Of a stretch of 64,000 nucleotides of DNA, positions 35,816 to 48,365 are shown one piece after another. The translations under genes were made by a program, and so were the position numbers. How positions within the stretch are numbered: position 1 is the stretch's first letter; the number at the start of each line of letters is the position of its first letter. A model generated the notes under the pieces. The model saw only the letters and a program-made list of their open reading frames with translations, was not told the DNA's origin and did not search any database. Source of the DNA: Scilla litardierei (taxonomy: Eukaryota; Streptophyta; Magnoliopsida; Asparagales; Asparagaceae); the NCBI GenBank assembly GCA_030789695.1, contig CM061130.1, positions 16,502,061-16,566,060 on the forward strand, in the 5' to 3' direction.

Positions 35816-36789
35816 CCTCGTTTTTTATATATAGCTGACCTAGGGTTTTCAAAAACGCACGTTATTATTTTCTGTTTTTTTCTTGGGTTGTGACGGCTGG
35901 AATTTTCTTCTGTTTTGTAAGTGTTCCGATTACTTTAAAACTTTAATATTGTCTTAATACAATTGCTAGCAACTATTTTCTATTGCTTGATCATGATTTC
36001 TACAGTTGAATTTTGTTTAGATTGTGATTTTGCTATGAATTGTGAGTAGTTCCCAAATCTGGCATTTTGGTGGAAACCCCTTCGTGGGTTCTCCCTAAAA
36101 CGACTATATGATTAGGATTTCGATAGGGTTTAGAAATTTAAATGGTTACGTGGAGTGTTTCATTGTCATTGGTGGGAGAAAGACCGCCTCTGACCGTCAG
36201 GCCAAGGGGGAATAAACTTGGCGGTTGACTTCCTAGCCACAGCTCACGCCCCTAGCATAGACATTGAATCCTAGCGCGTGGGAACGGCAGGATGAGATGT
36301 TGGGAGTAATCGTTACGAGCTTAGTGCTCCCGAAGTCGTTCGGTGTTAATGGACATGGGAATGCCCATTGACCGAACCCGGGTAGTCCGAGCGTATCATC
36401 CTGGGCATCGACCAGAATATCGAGCCCATGGGACGCTAGGTATCACTCTTAGAGGCAACGTCCCACCACTAAACCCTAAATCCAATCGTGTTCCTATCCG
36501 TCAGTCTTAATAGTGAGAGCACTTAATAGGGTGGAAACCGAAGTCCTAGGTTTCCTTTTATATCGTTTATCCTTCGTATTTATATTCTGTGATAAACTAC
36601 CGATCGTTCGGGCTAGCTCACCCATTGGGTGAACCGGTTCCCTTCTGACAGTAAGCACAACACACGCCTCACTGAGTTCGACCCCCAAGCCACACTACAA
36701 TACCGTGCGCTTGCGGTATAAATATTTAAATCTGGTATCCCTGTTCCTATTTCACTTATATGCTCAAATCTAGGGGACGTCAAGCTTTA

Positions 36790-36807
36790 TGGCGCCGTTG
36801 TCGGGGA
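36790..36807 (+). other. Primer-binding site, tRNA-Asp type (Athila-B)
   Basis: TGGCGCCGTTGTCGGGGA begins eight bases after the 5' LTR and matches the primer site described for Athila elements. Confidence 0.85.
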
Positions 36808-36978
36808 GGCAACGTGTTTGTTTTCTTTTAGGACCATGTGAACCCTAGAGTCTAGTTCACATCCTCACCTCGCGATAATTTTCGCATTATGCTTTTTCAT
36901 TTTTTATTTTCTACTCTTTATTTTCTGTTTTATCTGTTTCTATACCATACTTGCTTCACGGGTGTTTGTTGATTTTTC

Positions 36979-38380
36979 ATGCGCAGGAATACAAGGAGTC
37001 TTGACGACTTGATTCCTCTTGACCCAGATATTAACGCCATCGTGAGGCGTCTGAACGCAGAAAGAAGACGAAGGGAAGAAGCTGAAACCATGGGAGAGAA
37101 TACTCCTCCCCAGAAGTCCCTACTTGAGTACTCGATGCCATCCATCGGGTCCACGTCTAGCATCCAACCTCCGGCTATTACGGCCAGGAGTTTCGAGCTA
37201 AAGCCGTCATTAATGACGTGGATCCAACAGGATCAATTTTCAGGGGCACACACATAGAGCCCAATTGAGCATCTCGACTCCTTTCTTGAGAAGTGTGACA
37301 CCTTCAGTATCAACGGTGTCACAACTGAAGCTATCCGTCTCTGCGAGATAAGGCCAAGCAATGGCTAAGGGGAAAGGACCCCAACACCTTCACGACTTGG
37401 GAGAAGCTATCCAACTCTTTCTTGAGCTAGTTCTTTCCCCCAGGGAAGACTATGAAGTTGAGGAGCGAGATCTCCTCCTTCTCCCAAGCCAGCCACGAAT
37501 CCCTGCACGAGGCATGGATGAGATACAAGGAGATGCAGCGGAGATGCCCTCACCATGAGCTCCCAAAATGGCAGATCATAAATCTGTTCTACAATGGGTT
37601 GAGGGACGACCTAAAATCTTCGATGGATGCCACAGTTGGGGGGTCCTTTATGTCGAGAAGCGAGGAAGATGCCGGTAAAATTCTGGAGAACATGGCATCA
37701 AATAATGAGAGGTGGTGTGATGAGCGTGCCACGCCCAGATCTGGTGGAATGCACAGAGTCAAAGAAGTCAACAAATTATCTAGCAAATTCGATTTGCTAT
37801 CGACTCAGATCTCGGTACTTATGGTCGGAGCTGGTGGTGCCAACACCCAACAAGTAGCAGCGGTGGAAGTAGAAGTCCTGGGAGACTTTGATGGTGGTGA
37901 TATCTCACCACCGTGGATCAAGCTAGCGCACTTTTCTACAACCCGACAGGCAACGCGCCCTATCCACCAAGGACTAGCTCAAATCCGGCTTATTCTCCCA
38001 ATAACCGGAACCACCGCAATCTGAGCTATAGGGCACCATATCAGTAGCCCCAACAACCACAGCAACAATTATATCAGCCACCTTGGCAGCAGCGGCAACA
38101 GTACCAGCAACAACAGCAGCCCCCAACAAATATACCAGCAGTATCCCCCCAGGAATCAGCAGCCCCCGCCACAGCAGCAGCCATATGGCCAACATCGGGT
38201 AATCTCTCCGGTCGAGAGTCTCTTAACCCAGTACATTACGAACCAGGAGAAAATTAACTTGCGGCTGGAGATGGAACAGAAGGCCCTTACCGACCAAGTA
38301 ACCCAGCTGGGGTTGCAGGTGGCGAACCTTCAGATGGCATAGAGCCGATTGCCGGGTCAGCCGAAGTAAATCATAGGGGG
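36979..38380 (+). pseudogene. Athila-B gag
   Basis: The frame opens at 36979 (MRRNTRSLDDLIPLDPDINA) with the FELKPSLMTWIQQDQFSG stretch, stops at 37255, continues PIEHLDSFLEKCDTFSINGV, then frameshifts near 37340. It resumes at 37452: ESLHEAWMRYKEMQRRCPHH, NLFYNGLRDDLKSSMDATVG, KILENMASNNERW. These are the capsid core blocks of plant Athila Gag. From 37900 to 38350 it becomes Gln/Pro-rich with several stops and shifts. No zinc knuckle could be marked. It is not functional. Confidence 0.85.
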
Positions 38381-38392
38381 CCGAATCAAACA

Positions 38393-39350
38393 TTGGCCTT
38401 AACGCACGATCATGCCAACATGTCTGCTATAGTATTGAGAAGCGGGACTCAGATTCCAACTAGGGAACCCGCCAAGGTACCCGAAGCTCCATTGGTCGAT
38501 GTGCGACCAAATGCAAAAGCAAATGACGATGGAGCTTCGTCATCAAAGACCACGACTCCAGAGGGAGTCTTTGAGGAAGAGAAGAAGAAGAATGAAGAGG
38601 GGGATTTGAGAGTCTTCAAGCCCGTTGTGCCTTTTCCCCAACGACTTGCCAAGGCGAAGATTGATGAGAAATATGGCAAATTCTTTGATATGGTCAAAGA
38701 CTTGAGCTTGCAGATCCCCTTCCTCGAAGCTATAGAGACTATCCCGTCCTATGCAAAATTCTTGAAGGACTTGGTGACGAGAGGGTCAAGGAAAGAAAAA
38801 GTCGTCCTGACCGCGAAGTGCAGCACTCTGATTCAACGAGCGAATCCGCCCAAGCTCAAGGACCTGGGTAGCTTCTCTATCCTATGCACGATAGGAGAAG
38901 TGAAGATAAATCGGTCGCTCGTCGATTTGGGTGTGAATGTCAGTCTGATGCCTCTATCTTTATTCAAAAGGATCAGAATGGGGGATCTTGAACTCACCGG
39001 TATGACGCTACAACTTGCAGACAGATCAGTCAAGTATCCGATGGGGATTGTGGATGACCTGCCAGTAAACGTCAGAGGCATGCATGTGCCAGTAGATTTT
39101 TTTGTGATGGACATGCCAGAAGACAATCATACCCCGATCATCCTCGGGAGACCTTTCATGGCGACCGCTGGCGTGTTAATTGATGTGAAGAAAGGGAAGC
39201 TGTCCCTAAATGTGGGCGACTAGAAGGTCGAATTTGATTTGGGACTATCTATGAAGCATTCATCTGAAGAGCAAAGCTGCAACGTGCTGGAAGCTGCAGA
39301 GGAAAGAGTAGTAGAAGCTGGAGCTTGGGAGATCCTCTCGAGGAACCCCC
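38393..39350 (+). pseudogene. Athila-B retropepsin region and post-protease linker
   Basis: A 276-codon open stretch encodes LRSGTQIPTRE, then VPFPQRLAKAKIDEKYGKF, LQIPFLEAIETIPSYAKFLKD, and the aspartic-protease block SLVDLGVNVSLMPLSLFKRI followed by LQLADRSVKYPMGIVDDLPV and PIILGRPFMATAGVLIDV. The active-site triad reads D-L-G here. A TAG at 39221-39223 interrupts the linker, which continues KVEFDLGLSMKHSS. The reverse transcriptase that should follow is missing: about 450 bp later the sequence GCGCTTCATGAGAGGCAACC (39721-39740), which normally lies after pol, is reached. Confidence 0.88.
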
Positions 39351-40680
39351 CCTGATAGCTTGGGGACCCTGAAGGAACATGCTGGGTTAGAAGAAGAAGA
39401 AGATACCGGAGAAGTGTTTCCCTGCATGACGACCCCTCCCGGATTCCAGAAAGCTGCTCCGACGAGGAGAAAAGGAAAAGAGCCCATGTGGCTCACTGCT
39501 GAGGAAGTCCGGATACTTCGAAGAGTGGCGATAGAAGCCAACATGAGGGAGAAGCCCCTGGATACCACCAGCGAGAGGATCGTGGAGAGCGTCTACCTGC
39601 AACCCCTAGCACTGACGAGGACCGCTGCTCTAAGGGATGGGATGCCAATCATCGGGCATCACCCGCACCAACCACCTTGAGAACCACATACCGGGCGTCG
39701 AGCAAACGACGTTAAACAACAGCGCTTCATGAGAGGCAACCCATGTTCTAAACCTTCGTCGTTGTTTTTAGGATTAGTTTTCTTATTTTTGGCGAATAAA
39801 TACTACAATGGGGATTACCGTCGGGAGACTTATATGAATTTTCTTGACTATGCAGGAAATCACCCCAAACCGATCGGTTGATGCATCAACCGATCAACCG
39901 ATCGGGTGGGTCGTATCTGAAGATGGCATATATCAGTTCATCAGCGAACTGCTCAGGTGGAACAAGCTGAGACCGGGTGGAAGATCGTATGAGAACAGCA
40001 GAGCTCTCGGGAAAATTTGGAATTAAATCAACCGATCGAGTGAGCTGAAGCCGTGGTCGTGTCGCTGTCCGGGTGAAGTCGACAGTCCTATCGGGAAATT
40101 CGTGAAGCGGCCAACTGATCGTTTGAAAACTCAACTGATCGGTTCGCCTGTAGCTGCCTTTCAACAAATTTTTTCGAAAAATAACAAACTGATCGGGTGA
40201 GATCTCACCCGATCGGTTCGCCTAAACCCTATAAATATCCCCAGACTTCACCTGATTCATTTCTTCACACGAACTCTCTCTCTCTCTCTCTCTCTGTCGT
40301 TTCGCATTCCTCCTCTCCCAAATGGTCTCATTACTCCCCCACCCGACCTCCACTCTCTCTCAAACGACCTCTCCCACACTTCCTCCATCTTCCTCTCTCA
40401 TCATCATCCCTCTCCCACTCTCATTCAACCCAAATTTTCGCCCTAACCCTAGCCGTTTCCCCTCTTTCGAAAATTCTCTTTTTGTTGGATCGACGTTCTA
40501 CGGCTTCACGAATAGCTTCATTGTGTTGTGGGAGATCCTTTACAAGCAACGAATCACTTCGATATTGGGTAAATTCATTCCTAAGCTTAGCAATTTACTT
40601 TACCCAAGAATTTGTATTTTGCTCAATTTGTCGCTTGTTTGTGTGCATTCATAACATTTTGCATTCTCATCATGCACCCA
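39351..40680. repeat. Athila-B inter-ORF region with palindrome array
   Basis: It holds the post-pol GAGGCAACCC landmark, then the CAACCGATCGGTTG array (39867-40220, about ten intact or variant copies such as AACTGATCGGTT and CACCCGATCGGTT). A CT microsatellite lies at 40275-40297, followed by a C/T-rich leader to the next gene. Confidence 0.9.
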
Positions 40681-40687
40681 CACACTC

Positions 40688-41686
40688 ATGGCTAAGGACA
40701 GGGACAAGGGTAAGGGTATCATGAGGGAAGAAGAGCCGTCTCGCGAGAGACATAAATCTACACGTCCACATACACGTGTACCTCCACCTCCCCCTACCCA
40801 ACCCCCTCCCCAACCAATTATCTCTCCCAAGGACCCACTGATGGGACCGCGTGGTTACTGTTTCTTGCGTCGTGACCAGAAAGATTTTTATAATAGACTA
40901 AACGAACGGTCACACATATCCACTAAGTTTGCACATGCCCAAACTCTGATCGATCTCGGAGTTTTCTCCGAGGTCGAGACTCTATTCGCTAACCTAGGAT
41001 GTGTACCTTTCTTAAACTCCCACGCCCAATCTTACCCCACCCTCACACTAGAATTCCTATCTTCCCTCAAATGTGAGGCGAGGTCCATTGTCGATTTCCA
41101 CGTCTGAAACCGAAACATCCGCACACACCTGAACGAAATCAATCTCATTTTTGGTTTCCCCATTCTTGGCGACGACAACATCCATCCTTATGAATATCAC
41201 CGCGACTTCGATGTCGATATTTTTTGGGGTCGCCTTACCCTCCACGACCGATACCCTCGAGGGACGGCCAAGGCCTCCTCTATCATCCACCCAATATTTC
41301 GTCTAGCCCACCGCATCTTATCTAGCACTTTCTTTCCCAGGGATGAGTCAGGTACCGTGACTATCCCTGAACTTTTTATCCTGTGGGCTATGACTTTCGA
41401 TTTTATTCGCGGTGCTGACGGGATTGCTTTTGAGGCCCCTCTCATACCTATTAATGTCAGCGCTTGGCTTATTCACAAGTTACTTGATATTAGCCGCGCC
41501 GGCAAGGGCAAATTTTGTTGCGGGGGCCTCGTTACCATCATTGCTTCACATCCACTGTTCAATATCGTTATCCCCCGAGATTTGCCACGTGCCGCAGGAT
41601 CTACACGTCTAGATATTGATGTCCTGCGGCACACTCATATGATCAAGCCTCGTGGCGACGGTCGTTTTACCTTCTACTACGGTCAC
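40688..41686 (+). pseudogene. ATHILA-ORF1-like gene, first part (Athila-B)
   Basis: About 330 codons in one frame with a single TGA at 41105-41107. The protein starts basic (MAKDRDKGKGIMREEEPSRE), then has a proline-rich hinge. The family-type blocks follow: FAHAQTLIDLGVFSEVETLF, TLTLEFLSSL, LNEINLIFGFPILGDDN, FDVDIFWGRLT, HPIFRLAHRILSSTFFPRDE and ELFILWAMTFDF, ending GRFTFYYGH. This order resembles the ATHILA ORF1 family of plant retroelements; its role is unknown, and it sits where Athila elements often carry an env-like gene. The ORF is cut at 41686 by the GTCAC-flanked insertion and continues at 51025. The homologous gene in Athila-A is at 59527. Confidence 0.75.
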
Positions 41687-42723
41687 TGTAGGAATATGAT
41701 GCCCTCGAGGCCATTTATTCCTGTGTGAATAGCACAAACATCTTGTTCGAAATAACAGTAAGCTGTTTGGTAATGATTTAGCTAAGTTATTTTATAATTA
41801 GATATCAACTTAGGTAAAGCCCTGAGACTTTATGCAAGGTCAAACGGGTATCGAGATGAGTATCTCGATCATGGAGAAACGTTTGACCGTCTGTAGCATA
41901 AGTCTAAAATGGTTCGTGGTCGTAGATGTTTCGAGACAAGGATATCAAAACATCGGATAGACCATTGTGTCTTAGTCTTCACCGTTTAGCGGTGGCGATG
42001 ATCTCATGATCGCTTGACTTGGCGAAGTCGAAGACGAGACACGGGTGCTCATTAGAATGAGTTCACTGAACGATCCACTAGAGTTATCATATGGTTATAT
42101 TGACCAATCTGTCAGTGATAACTCTGAGTGATGATAGGATAGTTGGTCTTTTGACTTGAGGTCATTTTGACAAACCTGTGCGTGAACGGTGCCACTTATA
42201 TCAACTGACCTAGCTTCGAGGCAATGCCTGCCGAAAGGTCTTTTGATTGGGTGTCACTTGAAACGTACGAGGCGAGTAATGACCAAGAGAGGATTCGTCT
42301 CTCCCGGTGAATGGGAGTTAGTGTCGTAGAGTTAGTTCGGTCTTTAGTAAAAACTCTGCGCAGAGTATGTTGGAAGAAGTCCAATATTTATTGACTAAAG
42401 ATTGATAGAAACTAACCAGAGTCAAGTTATTAGGGGTTGACAGTTTAACCGTGCCCCAGACTTGATCTACACGACATTGTTAAGACGAAAAGACTATAAC
42501 TACGGAATTCATCACGGACACAGTCAGGGTGGTCCCGACAAGACTCATGTCAATGAGTCAACCACATAATGATGATTCCTGAAGCAGGGACGGCAACCAC
42601 TGCTCATGGTCACTGCCGTATAGGGATTCGAGCCCAACCTGTTGTAAGGGTCAGGCTGTAGGGTCTCACACAGAGTGCGATTCTTCGTCTAGTAATAGGT
42701 AGAAATTAGTTAGGGAGAATATT

Positions 42724-42815
42724 TTGCATTTTTGATGCAAGGGATGAAATAATTGCATTTGATGCAATATGGTAATTTAAGCCTAGATAGGTACTATTTT
42801 GCATTTGATGCAAAA
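42724..42815. repeat. Three GCAT...ATGC hairpins in the LTR
   Basis: TTGCAT...ATGCAA (42724-42740), ATTGCATTTGATGCAAT (42752-42768) and TTTTGCAT/ATGCAAAA (42797-42815) lie within 92 bp. The right LTR keeps all three at about 49403-49494. Confidence 0.9.
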
Positions 42816-43019
42816 GCGATTAAATGTGTATTAAATTATTTAATACAATATTTAATAAAATAAACGCAAGGAAAAGTTCACGGGTAAGACGGGAATGTCC
42901 CGGTCTAGACCCAGGTCCGAACGGCGTCCAAATCAGACGCCAAATGATCAAGTTATGCCCAAAACAGTCCAAAGGGTCAGATCAGGTCAGACCAGGCAGA
43001 CCAGCCCAGTCTGGACCTG

Positions 43020-43380
43020 GTCTGGCATGCTGGCCAGACCCAGTAAAACCCAGGCCGGCCTGGGCCTGGGCACCCAGACCCGCCTGGGCCTGGGCGCCCG
43101 GCCCAGGCCTAGGCCCAGGCGCCTGGGCCTGGGCCCAGGCGGCCCAGGACGCCTGGGCGCTAGGCGCCCAGGCGTTCTGGGCCGGGCGCTTGGCCCGGCC
43201 CAGGCGCCCGCCTGGGCGCCAGGCGCCTGGCGCCTGGCGCCAGGCTGGCGCCTGGCGCCAGGCTGGCGCCTGGCGCCAGGCTGGCGCCTGGGTGCCCGCG
43301 CCAGGCGCCAGGCGCCTGGGCGCCCGCGCCCAGACTTGGGCGCCTGTGCCCAGGTCTGGGCCTGGGCGCCCAGTCAGCAG
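43020..43380. repeat. GGCGCC-rich minisatellite in the 5' LTR
   Basis: A GC-rich block is made of CCTGGGC, GGCGCC and CAGGCGCC units. It includes an 18-bp unit GGCTGGCGCCTGGCGCCA repeated about three times at 43230-43300. The right LTR (49740-50015) lacks that triplet array, which accounts for the shorter 3' LTR. Long Ala/Pro/Gly/Trp frames over it are artefacts. Confidence 0.92.
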
Positions 43381-43700
43381 ATTTTGAATCTGTGGGGCCC
43401 ACTTGTTGGGCCCCACCAATGGGTGCAGAACCCTAGGTTTACTGGGCAGTTTTGATGGCTGATTTTAGTCGAAAATCAAGCCTAGGGCTGATCTTTGGAC
43501 ACTCAATTGGAGGGTCAAACGAACTCCGATTGACGAACGGTTTTTTCCTATGCGTTCACCATTGAACGCTTGTCGTATTGATAGGTTGTATCAATCTTGA
43601 AGCTCAACGGTGAGTGAGTTAAAATTCACGGAAGTTTGCACTTTGTGAAGTGCAAACTAACTTGATTTTAACTAACCCAAATATTTAGTCCCACATCGGA

Positions 43701-43761
43701 TTTTGAGAAAAGGGGAGAGTCCGCCGCCTATATAAATAGGGGTCTCCCCCCTTTCTCAAAA
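43701..43761 (+). promoter_or_regulatory. LTR core promoter: TATA box inside an inverted repeat
   Basis: TATATAAATA (43729-43738) lies between TTTTGAGAAAAGGGGAGA (43701-43718) and its near-perfect reverse complement ending CTTTCTCAAAA (43743-43761). TCCCACATCGG, a phrase common before plant copia TATA boxes, is just upstream. The right LTR has the same at 50339-50399. Confidence 0.85.
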
Positions 43762-44380
43762 CTCGTACCAAGCTCTAGATCTGAGCGGCTCTCGTAAATG
43801 TTGGAGCACGCTCGGATCTAAGCTTAAATTAATATTTCTCTTCTCCCTAAATTTCTGCCTTACTCCTGAGGGCTCTAGCAAAGCCACGAAGGAGTTCGGA
43901 TTCTGGATCCGAAATCTAGGCGGAGGTTTCACTCGCGTGAAACTTTCTTCGGCGCGTGGTTGGCTCGGCTGCACGGGGATTGATCGCCTCGGGATGCGGA
44001 GCGGTTCGAGGAGTGGTTCAGGGAGCGGTTCAAGGAGCGGCTCGGCGTGGGACGGGAGCAGCTCGGAAGACGGCGTGGAACATCTCGCCTGCCCCAGGGC
44101 TGATATTCCGGGTCTGTGGTTAAAGTATTTTATTAGCATTAGTTTAGTTTAATCGCAGTAGGCTAGATCCTTCTTGGGATGGTCAGATCCATCCCAAGTC
44201 GGCATAGATCTTGGCATAGGGTCTTGGACCTTAGGGCTAAGTTAAAAATTGTTTTAACCGCATGTTAATCTAGTTAACATAGTTTTTCTTCCGCTGCTAT
44301 TGTTTTTCTGTCTATGTTCCGTCCGACTTAGGACGGGACTAGAGTTTTTGTGCCCTAAGGGACCGCCCAATTCCCTACAG

Positions 44381-44392
44381 TGGTATCAGAGC
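44381..44392 (+). other. Primer-binding site, tRNA-iMet type
   Basis: TGGTATCAGAGC follows the 5' LTR after one base, and GGTATCAGAGCC continues the match. Confidence 0.9.
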
Positions 44393-47300
44393 CTAGGTTT
44401 GCGTAGTCGATCTAGGTACTGCGATTACATTAAACTAATTAATGCCTTTTAAATACTTTTAAATTTTTTAAAGTTATTAGATAATTTTAAAAATGTTTTT
44501 GAAGTTCAAAATTCTATGTGATAAATTTTTTGAACATGAAAATTTTTAAAATGACATTTTAAAATTTATGTGATAATTTTAAAACTAATTTTAAATATTT
44601 AAAAGTTTAAATTTATTTTGGATGCCTAAAAATTTTTTTTAAATAAATTTTTAAGCATGGAAATTTTAAAATGATGTTTTTAAATTTATGTGATAAATTT
44701 TAAAATTGATTTTAAGGCTTTAAATTTATGCGATAAATTTAAAATGTTTTAGATGTTTAAAAATTGTATATGATAAATTTTTGAACATGGAAAATTTTTA
44801 AAGTAATGTTTTAAATTTATAAGATATTTTTTAAAACTGATTTTAAAAGTCTAAAAATTGTTTATGCGATAAACTTAGTTTATTTAATTGTTAAATAGAT
44901 ATACACTTTCATTTTATGTTGATAAAATTAGTGTAGCTTTATTTTAATGGCTTGTTAATCTTGTCCCTTATTTGATAACACAAGACAACCTTTTATGTTA
45001 GCCATTAAAAATGATTAAAATTTATTACTTGAATTTTAATGACATGCTATGTTTCAATAAATCATTAACAACAATATTAAGACCTAATTCCTGATTAGGG
45101 TAGTCCTTTAAATGAATTTTCAATTCTAATTGTTATTATTAATTTTCATTAAAGGACTTCGCTTCTAGCGTTGTTAATAAAATTTATTAAAATCCTAATA
45201 ACGATTAGGGTAGCACGTGAACCTTATAGTTGATAAGGACTTAATAAAAGTTATTAAACAAATCCTAAAATTTTGAATTTAAGGATGCAACTAGTTGATA
45301 TGATTAATTAGTTGTTAATAAAAGCTGTTTAGTCTATGGCATACATACAAAAATGACAAGCTTCATTCAATGGACCATGATCCAGTCAATGTGCTTGGCT
45401 AAGAGTTCTGGGTCAACCCTTGCTAGTCCAAGGGGTAGTGATCCTGGCTTAGTCAATTCCCTGGCTGTGTTCCGCTGGACCGCAATGTCGCGAATCATGA
45501 TTGTATGACACCCTGGACTATATCTAAGTCAAATACGTTAATGATCTTTTTCAAGATTAGCCGTAGCCCTCCTTGTTTTAGGGGTTAGCAACTATAGGGC
45601 CCGTGTTACAGTTGTTGAGATACACTCAAGCTGTGACATGGTAACCTTGTAGAAACCAACTTCTTAAATACATAAGATGACATCTTGACTTGACCCAAAC
45701 CGACGTTGTCGTGAATACACCGAGCGGCGGCGCAAGTTTAGTCAAGGATGTAGTCTGCCTAGATGTAGTCTAAGACCTGACCCAAACCGACGTGTCGTGC
45801 ATACACCGAGCTGAGGGGCAAGTCAGGCTAGACATGAAAACAAGGGTCCGACTAGACTAGACATTGTAATTTGGATGAGCACACTCATGATCACGAATGC
45901 CTAGGGGCAAAAACCGATTAAGAGAGTCATATCCGATATGATCGATGAAGAGTCATCTTCCGATCGCAGAGTCAATCAACTTGTTGAGCTACACTCAAGG
46001 TTGTTTAGACTCAAGGTGATTGGAACTCTTACCCATTAATTTTGATTCGATTAAATCGTTCGTCATTAAGCTTTAAAACGATCGTAAAAATAGTGGGAGG
46101 ATATAGATAGATAAAAGCCAATCTACCTATATTTAATATTGAACATATGCTAAAACTAAGGGCAAGACTATGTTTACCGAAAGAATCAATTGATAATATT
46201 GAAATTAGTCAACTGGTCAATAAGTTGATTAATTGAATATCGAGTTAAATTCTAATTGATAGAATTAAAACTATATTCTCGTTGACATTAAATGACCTTC
46301 TAAAGAACAGACTTAAGAAATATGATTTCATTAAGTTCTGGGTCCAACAAATAAATTAAAGCTACATGTCACTCGTCTCTATATGAGGCAGCTTGAACAT
46401 ATAGGACATTCAAAGTATGTTTCTCCCTACAACTTGTCGAGCTACCCTCAAGGTTGTATGGACAAACAATTTTGATCCGCAAAGTTCGAGAATTCGATTA
46501 AACCGTTTGAGTCGAATACGAGTGCATGAGCGGTGCAAGACTATGTATCCCAACCGGATCTTGAGACAAGCAACTTCTTGAGCTACACTCAAGATTGCAA
46601 AGCTCAAGCGTTTGGATACATAAGTTGCTTGCATAGCTATTTATTTATGTTGATATCTAAATGTGATTTAGAAAAGGAAGAAGGCACTCCGGAAAGTCAA
46701 TCGAGTTAAATAGTTTAATTTATCATTAGTAAAGGCATAAGTAGGAGTAAATGAAAACGTGACATATTTTCATGTCACATTTCAGAATAAGTTGTTATAC
46801 AAAAGACGTTTAACACATTTTGATGAATGTCGTCACATTGCTTCTGAAGTAATGTTTTATGTTAAGTAATTTGTAAATAACTATATATATTAAATGTTAA
46901 TATATAAATACACAAGATAGTAGCAAACTTATATGGTAAAATTAGACTAGGCCGTATCAAGAGATTAAGCTTCACAAGTCACATAAAGAGGGGTCTGACC
47001 TCTCGTATTATGAAGTCTACGGACACTTGTGAGTCTTAGCCTCTTAGATACAATGGCCGAAACCCATCTGTGAGACAGTGGGAGAATGAGTTGTCGAACT
47101 CAGTCTCGTACATACTGATGTACCCGAGTCTACTTTTAACAAAATAAGTTATTCGTATATTTTATTAAGACACGTGTTCTTGATGAAACGCAAGTATGAT
47201 AAAATAAAGAACGAAATGCCTAAAGTATTTAAACTGATTCGATTAGATCGAATGGTCAAATACTTAGCTACATAAAATCTTGTGTAATCAAAAGAAAATG

Positions 47301-48365
47301 TGATTTTCTCTCAGGTCAAGTCTGTTAACACAGCAGTGTGTTAAAAGGTATGAATCACACTTAGTTAGACTTGGTGTGATCCATTGTAAGTGACTCTGAG
47401 TTAAGTCCTCCCTCTGGGTTAAGTCCCAGATAGTAATGCCTAGGTTTTGATAAAGTTCTATGAGAACATTATCAATAAGATATTCATTAAATCAATCATG
47501 AGGAAGTTGTATATTTACTCGAATTTCGTAAGACGAAAAGTCGAGTTAAGACATCATAACTGATGATGACTTAGTCAACTTCCGGGATGAAATTCGGAGT
47601 AGTAACTCCGATTTAAAACTTGATGCAATCAGAATAGGTCCGTGTGCGTAAATAAATTTGAGAATTTAGTTTACGTACCCAAGGAAAATGTTTCCTCACT
47701 TACTGCAAGTAAATCTTTAAGTTGAAAGGTTGGTGCAGAAAACGAAATAGTGAAGTACAATAATGTTGGACGGGAACGGTTTTCATCCTAATTTCTTTAA
47801 AACGGATTATGATGAAACCGGTTTCGCCAACAGATGTGTACAGATCTACTCGGACCAAAGCCGATGTAAAACGCTTAAGTTGACCATGAAAATTGGAGCA
47901 TTCACTTATAAGTTCGTTTTTCTAAATATGATTTAGACAGACTGACTTATATGAATTAGCCAGATAGTTTTCAAGGTCAGTGGGAGCGTATAAATTACAT
48001 GCGAATCATCAAAGGGATGGAACATACATTTTGATTAAGTAATCAAAGAGTTTGATACTTTATCAGAAATGGATATGAACCATTTAAAATGACCAGTAAC
48101 TAATTTAAAATTATTATCGTAAGGTACGATGAACTGGATAAGATCCAAGTAAAATAAAATATTATGGATTCCGACAGACCAAATGAATTATTTGAATGAG
48201 ATTCAAATGGTTGGTCTGACATGAACATAGAAACCCCTTAAGTCTATAGAGTAGACGGTTTTAGCAGATCCACTCACGAAGGCTCTATCACATGAAGTCG
48301 GGAAAACTTATGTGTAAAAACGATATTAGATATCGAGAAAAATGTGCCTGAGTGCAAGTGGGAGA
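44393..48365 (+). other. Non-coding interior of the copia-derived element
   Basis: The first 500 bp (44450-44880) is an imperfect tandem pattern of TTTTAAATTTATGYGATAAA and TTTGAACATGGAAA phrases. At 45612, 45980, 46433 and 46573 the hairpin phrase GAGCTACACTCAAG recurs. At 45693 and 45778 the phrase ACCCAAACCGACG with TACACCGAGC is repeated. Copia pol survives only as isolated short words near the right end. Frames here (e.g. 46410-46634 minus) are not supported as genes. Confidence 0.75.

Noticed and set aside
42824..43455. Long GC-rich ORFs of 145-187 codons on both strands, and their copies at 49503-50074
   Set aside because: They are translations of the CCTGGGC/GGCGCC minisatellite, open in several frames at once, and lie within an LTR.
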